From Plantago ovata (Eukaryota; Streptophyta; Magnoliopsida; Lamiales; Plantaginaceae): DNA of 64,000 bases. A program made the position numbers and the translations under genes. Under the pieces are notes generated by a model. That model ran no database searches. It had not been told where the DNA came from and worked only from the letters and a program-made list of their open reading frames with translations. Position 1 is the stretch's first letter; each line of letters begins with the position of its first letter. Below, in pieces: positions 19,783 to 29,950 of this stretch. Location of the stretch: the NCBI GenBank assembly GCA_028274465.1, contig CM051455.1, positions 70,414,985-70,478,984 on the forward strand, given 5' to 3'.

Positions 19783-22700
19783 ATGGTTAATTCCGTGAAC
19801 GAGTTACCCTTGAAACAAAAAGATCCCGGGAGTTTCATCATTAGTATCACCATGGGAAACGGCCGATCTGCAAAAGCAATGCTTGATTTGGGGGCTAGCA
19901 TTAATCTAATGCCATACTCCATCTACAAGGCGTTGGGATTAGGAGAAATCCAACCCACGAGCATGGTCGTTCAAATGGCTGATCGGAGTGTGAAACGCCC
20001 ACTTGGGGTGGTTGAGGATATCCTAGTAAAGGTGGATCGACTCATCGTGCCAACCGACTTCGTGGTAATGGAAACGGCGGATGAGGGAACTAGTGCGAGA
20101 AAAGAGCACATAGTGCTTTTGGGCAGACCCTTTATGGCTACCACCAACACTTTCTTGGAGCTTCGAGGGAAGAAGATCACTATGGAAGTGCTCGGAGATA
20201 AGGTACAGATTGAACAATACAAACAGGTATACGCTCCTGACTCTGAAGAAGCTATAATTGAAGAGCTTAAATTTGTTGATTGCTATGAACCCGTTTCTTG
20301 CGATTCTTACTTTGCTCATCATATTATTGACCCTTTAGAAGCCGCCCTCACTATGAACCTTGAAAAAGATTATGTAACTGAAGAAGTCCTAGCTATGACA
20401 GCCCTCCTAGATAATGCACCCAAAATTCATTTAGGAGAAGAAGTAGAAGAGTCTCTAGGAATAGATGAGGAAGAAGGAGTGACCCCTCCACCTAGTGAAC
20501 CAACCCTTGAGCTTAAACCATTACCAAACCATTTGAAATATGTCTTCCTAGGAGAGAATGAGTCTAAACCTGTAATCATATCTTCTAAGCTTGGTAAGGA
20601 GGAAGAGGCTAAGTTAGTGGAGGTGTTGAAAAGAAACACCGGAGCCATAGGATGGAGCATAGGTGACATCAAGGGTATAAGCCCGGTGCAATGTACCCAC
20701 AAAATAGCCTTAGAGGAAGATGCGAAACCTGTTAGGCAACCACAACGTAGGCTAGACCCAGCTATGCAAGAAGTTGTGAAGAAAGAGGTGCTTAAACTCC
20801 TAGATGCTAAAATGATTTACCCAGCTCCCGATAGTAAATGGGTTAGTCCCGTCCATGTAGTCCCTAAGAAGTCGGGTATCACGGTCGAAGCAAATGATAA
20901 AGGGGAATTAGTACCCGTTAGGAAAACAACGGGGTGACGTATGTGCATCGATTATAGGAAATTGAATTCTGCCACAAAGAAAGATCATTTTCCTTTACCA
21001 TTTATTGATGATATGCTTAACCGCCTAGTTGGGCAAGAGTTCTATTGTTTCTTGGATGGTTTGTCAGGTTTCTACCAGATTCCTATAGGTCCCGAGGACC
21101 AAGAGAAGACCACCTTCACATGTCCTTTCGGCACTTTCGCATACCGTAGGATGCCCTTCGGATTGTGCAATGCTCCGGCCACTTTCCAACGTTGCATGCT
21201 CTCTGTCTTCTCCGACATGGTGAATAAATTTGTTGAGGTATTTATGGATGATTTTTCCGTTTACGGTGATTCATTTGATGATTGTCTTGATAAACTTGAT
21301 CGTTTCTTAAGGAGGTGTATTGAATGTAATCTTACCTTGAGTTGGGAAAAGAGTCACTATATGGTTAAAGAGGGAATTGTGTTAGGACATGCTATTTCTA
21401 AAAGAGGGATAGAGGTAGACAAAGGGAAACTTGAAATCATTGAAAAGTTACCTCCACCTACTTGTCTGCGTGAATTTCAATCCTTCCTTGGGCATGTAGG
21501 CTTCCATAGGAGATTTATCAAACATTTCTCTAAGATAGCTAAGTGCTTGAGTAACTTGCTTACTAAAGATGTTCCCTTCGAATTCACACAAGAATGTCTT
21601 GACGCTTTCCACACACTTAAGGAGAAACTCTTAACAGCCCCTATTGTAGTCTCTCCGGATTGGAAAATTCCTTTTGAAATTATGTGTGATGCTTCTGACT
21701 ATGCTATGGGTGCTGTTCTTGGTCAAAAGGTTGATAACCGTTTCAGAGTGATTTACTATGCTAGTAAGACCTTATATGCTGCTCAGATTAATTATACTAC
21801 CACTGAGAAAGAATTCTTAGCGGTTATTTTTGCTCTAAGTAAATTCAGGTCCTATATTACTGGGTACAAAGTTTTTGTTCACACTGACCATGCAGCTCTC
21901 AAGCATTTGATTGCTAAGCGTGAAACCAAGCCCCGCTTGATGCGTTGGGTACTTCTTCTCCAAGAGTTCAAAGTGGAGATAATTGATAAAAGTGGCAAGG
22001 GAAATCTAGTGGCGGACCACTTGTCCCGGCTGCCAAACATTCCACAAGATGACACACCCATCCCAGATGATTTGCGCGTTGATCAGTTGATGCGCATAGA
22101 GTTGGAACCATGGTACGCCGATATCGTTAACTTCTTAGCCACAAATGTGATGCCAACCCATCTCTCTGGACCTGAACGGCGTTCACTTGTGAGGAATTGT
22201 CGCCATTACATATGGGATGACCCGTACTTGTTCCGCAAGGGAGGAGATGAAGTCTTGCGGAGGTGTGTACCCGAGAAAGAGCAATTGTCGATACTGAGAT
22301 TCTGCCATGAGTTAAAATGTGGAGGGCATTATAGTGGCCAAAAGACCGCTCGCAAGGTGCTTCAATCCGGGTTCTTTTGGCCCAACTTGTTTGAAGATGC
22401 GCGCTCATTTGTGGCGCAATGTGACTCATGCCAACGGAGTGGCAACATTGGCAAGCAACAAGAGATGCCCCAGCAAGGTAACTTAGTTGTTGAGCCTTTT
22501 GATGTTTGGGGTATAGACTTTATGGGACCATTCCCTAAGAGTAATGGGTACGAATATATCTTGGTTGCGGTCGACTATGTCACCAAATGGGTAGAGGCTG
22601 TTCCCACCCGGACTAATGATGCCAAGGTTGTACTCTCTTTTCTTCGTGATGTGATCTTCAATAGGTTTGGGACCCTGAGGTCCATTATCAGCGATGGGGG

Positions 22701-23406
22701 AGCTCACTTTGTGAACAAGGTCTTCGCTAATCTGATGAAGAAGTACGGGGTGACACATTTCGTTGCTACTCCATATCATCCTCAAACATTTGGCCAAGTG
22801 GAAGTGAGCAATCGGCAAATCAAGAAAATATTAGAGCGGGTGGTCAAACCCTCGGGGAAGGATTGGTCCACCAAGTTTCCAGATGCACTATGGCCATATA
22901 GGACTTCGTTCAAAACGGTGATTGGTACCACTCCCTACCGGCTTGTGTACGGGAAAGCTTGCCATCTACCCGTGGAGTTGGAGCATAGAGCACTTTGGGC
23001 TATCAAGCAATTGAACCTTGATATGGAGAAAGCCGGTGAAGAAAGACTTTTGCAACTCACCGAGCTAGATGAGCTAAGATTGAAAGCCTTCGAAAGTGGT
23101 AAGATATATAAGGAACGAGCAAAGAGGTATCATGATAGAGGCATCATCCGCAAGGATTTAGTCCCAGGTCAAAAGGCACTACTCTTCAACTCTCGGTTGC
23201 GACTTTTTCCTGGAAAACTCCGTTCTAGGTGGGACGGACCATTTGAAATTGTCCGAGTAGCACCCCATGGTGCTGTGGAACTCTTGGACAACAAAAGCGG
23301 AGCTACCTTCAAGGTCAATGGCCAGAGAGTTAAGCCGTACCTAGAGCCTCTCGAGTCGACTCATGAAGTGGAAGTTGACTTGGTCGAGGTACCTATTGTA
23401 TCTTAG
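19783..23406 (+). pseudogene. Pol of element B: protease, RT, RNase H, integrase
   Basis: Same frame as gag. Protease: MLDLGASINLMPYSIYKALG near residue 35 of this part, then HIVLLGRPFMATTNTFLELR. RT: VRQPQRRLDPAMQEVVKKEV, then a TGA at 20935-20937 just before [40 protein letters not shown] and the catalytic [11 protein letters not shown]. RNase [43 protein letters not shown]. Integrase: zinc motif with [12 protein letters not shown] and CDSCQRSG. Its DDE core is [21 protein letters not shown] and [20 protein letters not shown], followed by [18 protein letters not shown]. No chromodomain. All catalytic residues looked for are present, and one stop separates the parts. It would copy RNA into DNA and insert it. 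Confidence 0.92.
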
Positions 23407-23551
23407 TTCATTTCATTAGTTTCTTGCACTCTTTATTTGCTTTTGTAGTTGTGGCCTGTGTGCCTTTTATCGTGATTCGTTTAGTCTAGTGTTTGTCTTG
23501 TTGCCTTAGGTGATTAAGATAGGAAAAAACATCGAAAATCTGAAAACAGAG

Positions 23552-23702
23552 CCAAGCGAAGCGCTTGGCAAGCCCAAGCGGTCCGCTTGGAATTCCAGTA
23601 AGAATTTCATTCTTACTGGAATTTCAAGCGGAGCGCCTGGAGCCTCCCAAGCGCTCCGCTTGACAAGCGGACCGCTTGGCTCCCGCCTAGCGGTCCGCCT
23701 GG
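23552..23702. repeat. Palindrome cluster after integrase, element B
   Basis: CCAAGCGAAGCGCTTGG is at 23552-23568, CCAAGCGGTCCGCTTGG at 23574-23590, CCAAGCGCTCCGCTTG at 23647-23662, CAAGCGGACCGCTTGG at 23664-23679 and CCTAGCGGTCCGCCTGG at 23686-23702. Between the second and third units is a longer stem: 23584-23605 pairs with 23609-23630 with one mismatch around TTC. Confidence 0.92.
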
Positions 23703-24390
23703 ACCCTGTAACCAGATTTTCCTCGTTTTTTTCCATTCTTCTCACCTTTGTGCACCCGTTTTCACATGTTTCTTGAGTCTTTTCAGGTACTACTCACATA
23801 TAGGAGATTGGACACGAACCTTTATCTCAGGGAAGTGTACTTTCAATCCAATTTTTCCTTTTCATTCAACTTTTCTTTGCTCGAGGACGAGCAAAAGTTT
23901 AGGTTTGGGGAGGGGGTATTGGATTTTCAGTACTATATGCTTGTGTGGTTCGTACATGCCTGATTTTACTCAAGTTCATGTGATTTGTTGTGTTTTTTCA
24001 AATTTTTGCATGCATATCATCCCTAGATTAGTTGTTGCACGTTGTTGTGTGTGGAGTTTATTGCCAAGTCTTTTGAACTTTTTTATTGAGTAGACTAAGT
24101 GTTTATGACCATTGATCATATGTTGCATCACTTTGCAAGTAGTTTGAGGCTTGTCTCGCTTGGTTTGTCACATTCGCATGTGCACTAGTTAAGCTTAGTA
24201 GGCTCGACATCACCTTGAGTGGTGTTTCTTCTGCTGCGGTTCACGATGGCCTCATAAAATCATGCATGTTAGAGTCTATGGTTGTAACCCGTGTAATTAT
24301 GCCCATAAGAGGCGACAAGTTCTTCACCTCGATTAGAGATTGCCAAATGCCTAGGAAGGAGGTAGTGTGAGGTGTGCGATCCCTTGTATT

Positions 24391-24523
24391 AAACCTATTC
24401 TATCGAATAGGTTTGGGGAGGGGGTTGCTTCGTTATACTTGTCTTTCGTCTTTGAGTCGTTGTAAAGTTTTCTTTTTCTTTTTCTTTTTGTTTTGTGTCC
24501 CAACCTATTCTTTCGAATAGGTT
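24391..24523. repeat. Paired hairpins followed by PPT-like sequences, element B
   Basis: Arms AAACCTATTC and GAATAGGTTT surround TATC at 24391-24414. Arms AACCTATTC and GAATAGGTT surround TTTC at 24502-24523. Each runs directly into GGTTTGGGGAGG. The pair, about 110 bp apart, recurs in elements D, F and G. Confidence 0.88.
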
Positions 24524-25253
24524 TGGGGAGGTGTTTTTGACACGTAGTACTGCTGCTTGCCCCTATATAAAAAAAAAAAAAGAAAGAGAAAAATAAAAGA
24601 AGAGAAAAGAGAGAAAAAAAAAAGGGGGAAATAAAGAATAAGACCCAAAAAAGCAAAAGAAGGGTCGTTGCAAGCCAAAAGCAGTCTAGTAAAGTGTCAA
24701 GTGTCATGTAAATATTTGTTATTGTGAAGTTATCGAGTTGTAAATTCTATCTTTCGTTTCGTGTCGCCTTTGTCCAAGGCCTGTTCTTGACCACCCTCGT
24801 CTTGCTATTCAAGAAGTGGTTGAAGGAGACTCATTCGTTGAGAGTCTGGGTAGAATAGGGGAGTGTCTTCTCTTTCTAGGGAACCCTCCTTCGTTTGATG
24901 AGAGCCAGTATTGGTTCGCCCTCTCTTGAGGAAAAGTCTCGCTTGGTGAACAGTAGTAAGCCCTCGGTTTCATAGGCACGGGGCAATTGTAGTATGATAA
25001 CATGCATCATTGTGTCGTCACTGACCAGGTCCAGGTAGAAGATGTTACGAGAGACTTCTTTGTTTAACCAAGTGCACATGAGAATGTGTATATTCGCAAT
25101 CGAGGCATTCTTAAACCTACTTGCATGTCATGCTCATTTGGTTTTGTTCATAAGCATTTGGTAGATTCAATAGATTAGTTCACTTTACTTGGCATGAGAC
25201 TCCTTTTGTGTTGCATTTAGGATAGTTTGTTGCTTGAGGACAAGCAAAGGTTT

Positions 25254-25264
25254 GGTTTGGGGAG
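25254..25264 (+). promoter_or_regulatory. Polypurine tract of element B
   Basis: GGTTTGGGGAG, two bases before the 3' LTR start. This is the expected plus-strand primer; D has the same sequence next to its 3' LTR. Confidence 0.75.
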
Positions 25265-25266
25265 TT

Positions 25267-26670
25267 TGATGAACGTATTTTTGACGCGTTCATCTTGTCT
25301 TTTTTACCTTCTTTTGCTATCTTTTAGCCTTGTTTTTTGGTTAGTTTTGTAGAAAAGTGTCACGTTTATTGTTTTCTGCATTTTCAGGCACTTAGGTACG
25401 AAATGGCGTTTTTGGAGCTAAAAACGAGCTTTTTTCATAGAAAATGGCCCCGTTGAAGTTCCTTGATCTCCACGGCTTGTTCGTGAGTGTTTGAGCATCA
25501 ATAAGCATTGAGAAGGATGAGTCCAAGGCACCCGAGGACCGTACGAGGGCAAAAAGATTGAGTTTGAAGACAAAAATCTGCCCAGGATCCAAGCTAAGCG
25601 CCTGGAATAGTGAAGCGCTCCGCTTCATTTTCCAGGAGCTTTGGCACAGCAGCCAAGCGAAGCGCTTGGAGGGCACAAGCGCTTCGCTTGCCAAGCGCTC
25701 CGCTTGGCCTCTCCAAGCGGTCCGCTTGGCAGCGGTTACGTTTTCGGATTTTCCTTCTTAGAACTGATCTTCAGTTACTTTTTCCAGACTTTTGAACATT
25801 GGCTTCGTTTTGGGAGAGCTCCTAGGCCCCAAAACTCAGAGAAAACTCAGATTATATTGTATTTTAGATTGGATTAAAGGTTTTGGCATAGGATTGCATC
25901 CATTGTTTCATCTACGGAGAGGTTTTCATCAATACCCACCGATTAGTGACAGCTTGGTGGTAACATTGTATCATTATCTCTTGTCTAGTAGTTTGATTTG
26001 ATGTATTCCATTTACAATTCATATGATTTGATGTCTATGTTGATGAATATGAGTAGCTAAATCCTTTTTGTTGGTGGTATAATGTAGAATATGCATGCTA
26101 TGGGTTATGTTTATGCTTACATGAGATTGTGATTCAATCTTGCTGCAAATTCCTTCATATGATTCTTAGTTGCCTATAAAATATATTCGAATTGAGTATA
26201 GTGACAAACTCTTGGTCAATGAAAGCTATAGGATTGTATGTTAGAGATTTGCAGCATGCTAGATAAATGGTGTTAGTGACAAGCACCTCTAAAGTATTGA
26301 TAGTGGTCTTTTATGATGTGTGTCTTGAAAGTTACCTAGACGAGTTGCTTAGCAGACTTGATCGAAGGTTTTACGCACTGAACTTGTGAGCATATTCGTA
26401 ACCCATGCATGTGTATTTGATTTCTACCACCAACCGTTTTCCAAACTTGATTACAACAATCTGATTTCTCGTTGCTTTGTTCTAAGAAAGCAATTCTATA
26501 AACACTTGAACTCGTTGTCTGAAATAACTAGCAAAAACCACAAACAAAGCCACGTTAGGTCCCGAGAGAACGACACTCGGGGAAAACTTGCCATTGCACT
26601 CTTGTTTGTGTAGTGATAAGTGTTCTTTGGCTTTTTAAACAAATTTAATTGGTGAAAAACGACATCATCA
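25267..26670 (+). repeat. 3' LTR of element B (1404 bp)
   Basis: Uninterrupted copy of the family II LTR, from TGATGAACGTATTTTTGACG to ACGACATCATCA. Few differences from the 5' LTR are visible. The largest is a 22-bp palindrome unit present here and absent from the 5' LTR. Confidence 0.95.
25612..25729. repeat. Palindrome cluster in 3' LTR of element B (five units)
   Basis: GAAGCGCTCCGCTTC is at 25612-25626, CCAAGCGAAGCGCTTGG at 25653-25669, CAAGCGCTTCGCTTG at 25676-25690, CCAAGCGCTCCGCTTGG at 25691-25707 and CCAAGCGGTCCGCTTGG at 25713-25729. The last is the extra unit. Confidence 0.95.
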
Positions 26671-26675
26671 GGTAC
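26671..26675. repeat. Target site duplication of element B (right)
   Basis: GGTAC, the partner of 13270-13274. Confidence 0.9.
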
Positions 26676-28082
26676 TAGATAGGTTCTTTTGTTTGTTGAT
26701 GATGTACATTGTTTGCTGAAACAATCTATTGAAGTTTATGAACCACTCAGAAGACTTGAAGACTTGAAGATTTGAAGACAAGAAGACTTGAAGTTTGCTG
26801 AGATTTGGTATCTATATAAGGCACATAGTAAAGTTAGCTAAACTACATATTTCAGCAAAGCAGAAAACACAAGTGTAAAACTTGAGTCTGCTGAGCTCAT
26901 ACAACGTACTAAAGTAACTACATGTGATCTTACATGCTAAAGTAGTACTTACATTTGTGCTTAAAGTTTCAAACATTGAAAAAGGTCAAAGAGCATTAAA
27001 TGAAAAGCTTGTCGTTCTGAAAAAGTTGAACACCCTGCTGACAGTACCTTCGTCGCAAGATAGTGACATTTTTTGGCTTTGGCTTAGAATTATAAAATTC
27101 AAACGGTACCAAGAAATCACTATAAATAGAGACCCTTAGGTAGTGAAAGAAAGGGTGTCAATAACGTGATCTTACACTCACTTGTGCTTTCAAACTCACA
27201 TATTTCTTAAGCTCACTAATGTCTAAAGTTCCGACCTAGGACTTAAGCTTGAAACAAAAGCTACTTGTGAAGAAGTAGAACTTTAGCTAAGAAATTGGTT
27301 AAGTGTTCTTTCTCCGAAACAAGAAATAGTCTTGACACCCAGAAACAATATACTTATAACTGAAAAGTTATTCAGTTGAGTTTCTTAAGATTACTTGGTA
27401 TTAGCTGAAAAGTTAATCTCATAAGTGATCTTCACCCAAAACCTCTCTAACTGATAAAACGCTCTTTTACAGGCGTGAAATTCAGGGGGAACTAATCAAG
27501 CAAGGATTTGCTGATAAGTGCCCCAAGTTTGGTGGAGAACAAGGTTATACTTCTCTGGTTAGGTTGGAAACAAAGCAAGGGCGGTTTGGTTTCTGGAATT
27601 CTAGTAGATTAGGTGTTGTAAGGAACCTCATCATCTATCTGAGTGAATTCAGTCCTAGCAAGGACAAAGTGGACTAGTTGAGGGATTACGCCACCCTCAG
27701 ATACCACTATAAAAGTGTTTGTGTGGTTTACTTACTGCATTTACATTCAGCAAAGCTTTATCTTATCTATTGCAGTCTCTCTCTAAAAGCCTTTATTCAG
27801 CAGACTTGTTTTAAACTTGGTTTGCTTAAACCTGCTGAGTAGTTGTTTTTATCAAAAGCACTTAATTTCGAAAGACTTCCTTTCTCTGATTATTTAAGTA
27901 TTAGCAAAACTTACTACTGAACAAGTATTAAGTACCTTGATGAGAAGTTTGTTTTAAGTATCAGCATAAGCTCTTTATTGTAAAGCAAAAACACCTTGCG
28001 GAGAAAAGTTTCAGACCACGAAAAAGTTTAGAGACTATTCACCCCCCCCCTAGTCTCTACTTGTTGTCTAAAGGGACCAACA
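26676..28082 (+). repeat. 5' LTR of copia element C, second part
   Basis: Continues the copia LTR after element B. It contains short 'cttgaagact' repeats (26751-26795), a TATA-like CTATATAAG (26812-26820), the conserved TATA box at 27120-27129, and the end '...ctattcaccccccccctagtctc...gggaccaaca'. The same end, inverted, is seen in element E. Confidence 0.88.
27120..27129 (+). promoter_or_regulatory. TATA box of copia element C LTR
   Basis: CTATAAATAG, also present at the matching place in the LTR of element E (46361-46370, minus strand). Confidence 0.65.
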
Positions 28083-28084
28083 AG

Positions 28085-28100
28085 TGGTATCAGAGCCAAG
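28085..28100 (+). promoter_or_regulatory. Initiator tRNA-Met primer site, element C
   Basis: TGGTATCAGAGCCAAG, two bases after the LTR. Its first 12 bases are complementary to the 3' end of plant initiator tRNA-Met, the usual primer of Ty1/copia elements. Confidence 0.9.
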
Positions 28101-28197
28101 TTAATTCCTTCTGCACTGAACCTAGATCCCCTTTTAAAGTGCTTTCCGTAAATCACTCATACTTGATCAAGGTTGGTAGTTTGTTGCCTTTTGCGGG

Positions 28198-29506
28198 ATG
28201 TCTTTAGGAGACGCTCCATTGCTGAAGCTGGAAAACTATGAAAAATGGCGAAACAACATGATGTTACATCTTGAGGCCGTTAGTGATGAGATGGTGACAG
28301 TCATAAACGATGGCCCAATCAAGATCACTAAAGTTGAAAGAAGCTTTCCTCACATGATCAAAGATGCTTATGGAAAGGAAACTATCTTAGGAGAACCGGT
28401 CGACACTGTCGTACCAAAACCAAGAGAGGAATAGACTTCAGATGAAGCCAAAAGATTCCATCTTGATGGACAAGCAAGAAACATCATTATCCGGTCTACT
28501 CCTAACACCATACAGTGCAAACTGTGGGGTGCAAAGACTGCTAAGGAATCTTGGAAGATGATCCAAGATCTGTGTGTTGGATCTGACAAAACTAAGGAAA
28601 ACAAACTCGAAATCCTGAAGTTAAAGTTTCAAAACTTTAAACAAGGTACTGCGGAGTCATTGGAAGACTTAGATTTCAGGTTCACAACTCTTGTGAGTGA
28701 AATGGCTGCCTTAGGTACTGGAAACTTCTATTCAGACTCTGAGAAGGTGAAAACCATCATCAGAAGTTTGAATCAAGAATGGATCCACAGTCAAAACATC
28801 TATTATAATCAAGGAATGCCTAATATCACTCCAACAGAGTTGTTTTCTCACCTTGCTGATGGAAACTATGATACAGCGCAAAGAGAAAATGTGTCTGCTG
28901 AAAAATCTCAGAACATTGCTCTTGCTACTAAGGTTTCATCTTCTGAAAAGAAGGATGAACAAGAGCCTGCTGATGAAAGTGCCTTGGCTGTTAAAAACAT
29001 GAGAATATTTATCAGCAAAGAGCTTGAAAGAAGAAAAGCAAAGAAAAAGCTGAAAAAGAATCTTGGCAATAACTATTACAAATACAAGACAGATGCTAGC
29101 TCGCTTAATAAGCAAGCTCAGCCCACCTCTTCCTCTGAGGAACCAGCAATAGGAAATGATCTTTGTTTCTAATGCAAGAAACCTAGTCATTTCAAGGCCA
29201 ACTGCCCCTTGCTGAAAGGCAAGAGTGCTGACAAAAGAAAGAAGTTCAAAAAGTCCATGATTGCTGAAGAAAAGAAGAAGGCTTCAAGCTAAGATTGATG
29301 CTTTATGCATAGACACTAGCAGTGAAGAATGTGAGGAAGAAGATTCAAACACTCAAGAAGAATCAACCATGGACGTTGAATTTGGAAAAGAAGTTTGTGG
29401 AATTGCTATGGAAGCATTTCCAGACGTGTCAAACATGGAATTCTGTCTTATGGTGGATCAGGTAATATCTCATAACACTGACTCAGAATCAGATGATGAA
29501 AAATAA
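28198..29506 (+). pseudogene. Gag of copia element C, with stops in core and zinc knuckle
   Basis: ATG at 28198 (MSLGDAPLLKLENYEKWRNN), typical of copia gag beginnings where a Trp in 'YxxWR' is conserved. A TAG at 28432 interrupts it, and the same frame continues with the capsid-like part (WKMIQDLCVGSD, ILKLKFQNFKQGTAESLEDL, SEMAALG). A Lys-rich segment then leads to a CCHC knuckle whose third position is a stop codon (29170-29172), with CKKPSHFKANC continuing after it. A further frame at 29261-29506 encodes an acidic stretch (DTSSEECEEEDSNTQEES). Beyond this the frame is scrambled up to the insertion of element D. Confidence 0.82.
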
Positions 29507-29950
29507 ATTGATCTTGAGAAGATACAAGGAGAAATTGAAAGATTCTAGAAAACTCTGAGCAAACAGCAAGAGAAACTACAGAATGCTGAATCTCTGACTA
29601 AGCAAATTACTGAAAAGTATGTATTCCTCAAAGATGAATCAGAACGAAAAGATGCTGAAATATTGTATCATAAGAAACTACTTGTTGAAGCTACAGAGAA
29701 AGACACTCAAATGTCAACAGAATTGAAAGAATATCAATCTTCAATCCTGAAGTTACTTGCTGAAATACAAGAGCTGAAAAAAAATAAAAGGGAATTTCAA
29801 ATCTTATGCGAATGCTATTAACACTTTGACAGAACTAAACTCTTATCTGAGAGATCCATCTCAGAAGGAAGGTTTAGGTGTCACTTATGAAGGTGATGAC
29901 GTGATACTATTGATTAAAGACAAATCACCAATAACCTTTGTTCGTGCTAC
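29507..29950 (+). pseudogene. Gag C-terminal coiled-coil region of element C (left of element D)
   Basis: Broken frames encode Glu/Lys-rich helix-forming sequence (e.g. KIQGEIERF, EKYVFLKDESERKDAEIL, STELKEYQSSILKLL). The last five bases, GCTAC, are the target duplication of element D. The reading continues at 39076. Confidence 0.65.
29946..29950. repeat. Target site duplication of element D (left)
   Basis: GCTAC, repeated at 39076-39080. Confidence 0.9.

Larger units (their letters stand above)
23407..25253 (+). other. 3' non-coding region of element B
   Basis: About 1.85 kb between integrase and PPT with no ORF of note; an envelope-like gene is absent. It holds a palindrome cluster (23552-23702), PPT-like sequences at 23901-23916, 24409-24424 and 24519-24531, two hairpins with AACCTATTC arms (24391-24414, 24502-24523) and an A/G-rich tract at about 24571-24660. 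Homologous regions follow integrase in D and F and follow protease in G. Confidence 0.85.
13275..26670 (+). mobile_element. Element B: nearly complete Athila-type Ty3/gypsy element (family II)
   Basis: 5' LTR 13275-17838 (with element A inside), tRNA-Asp primer site, gag, protease, RT, RNase H, integrase, a 1.86-kb 3' non-coding region, PPT and 3' LTR 25267-26670. GGTAC at 13270-13274 and 26671-26675 is the 5-bp target duplication, so both ends are original. The integrase lacks a chromodomain, and the linker and protease sequences are of the Athila type. No envelope-like ORF is found after integrase, although many Athila elements have one there. The whole coding region is one frame with three stops. 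Confidence 0.92.

Noticed and set aside
24561-24577. TATATAAAA as an internal promoter in the 3' region of B
   Set aside because: It merges into an A-rich tract and is replaced by unrelated A/T sequence in D; no support beyond composition.
23407-25253. Envelope-like ORF after integrase in element B
   Set aside because: Only short frames (under 110 codons) overlapping palindromes and tracts; none conserved in D, F or G.
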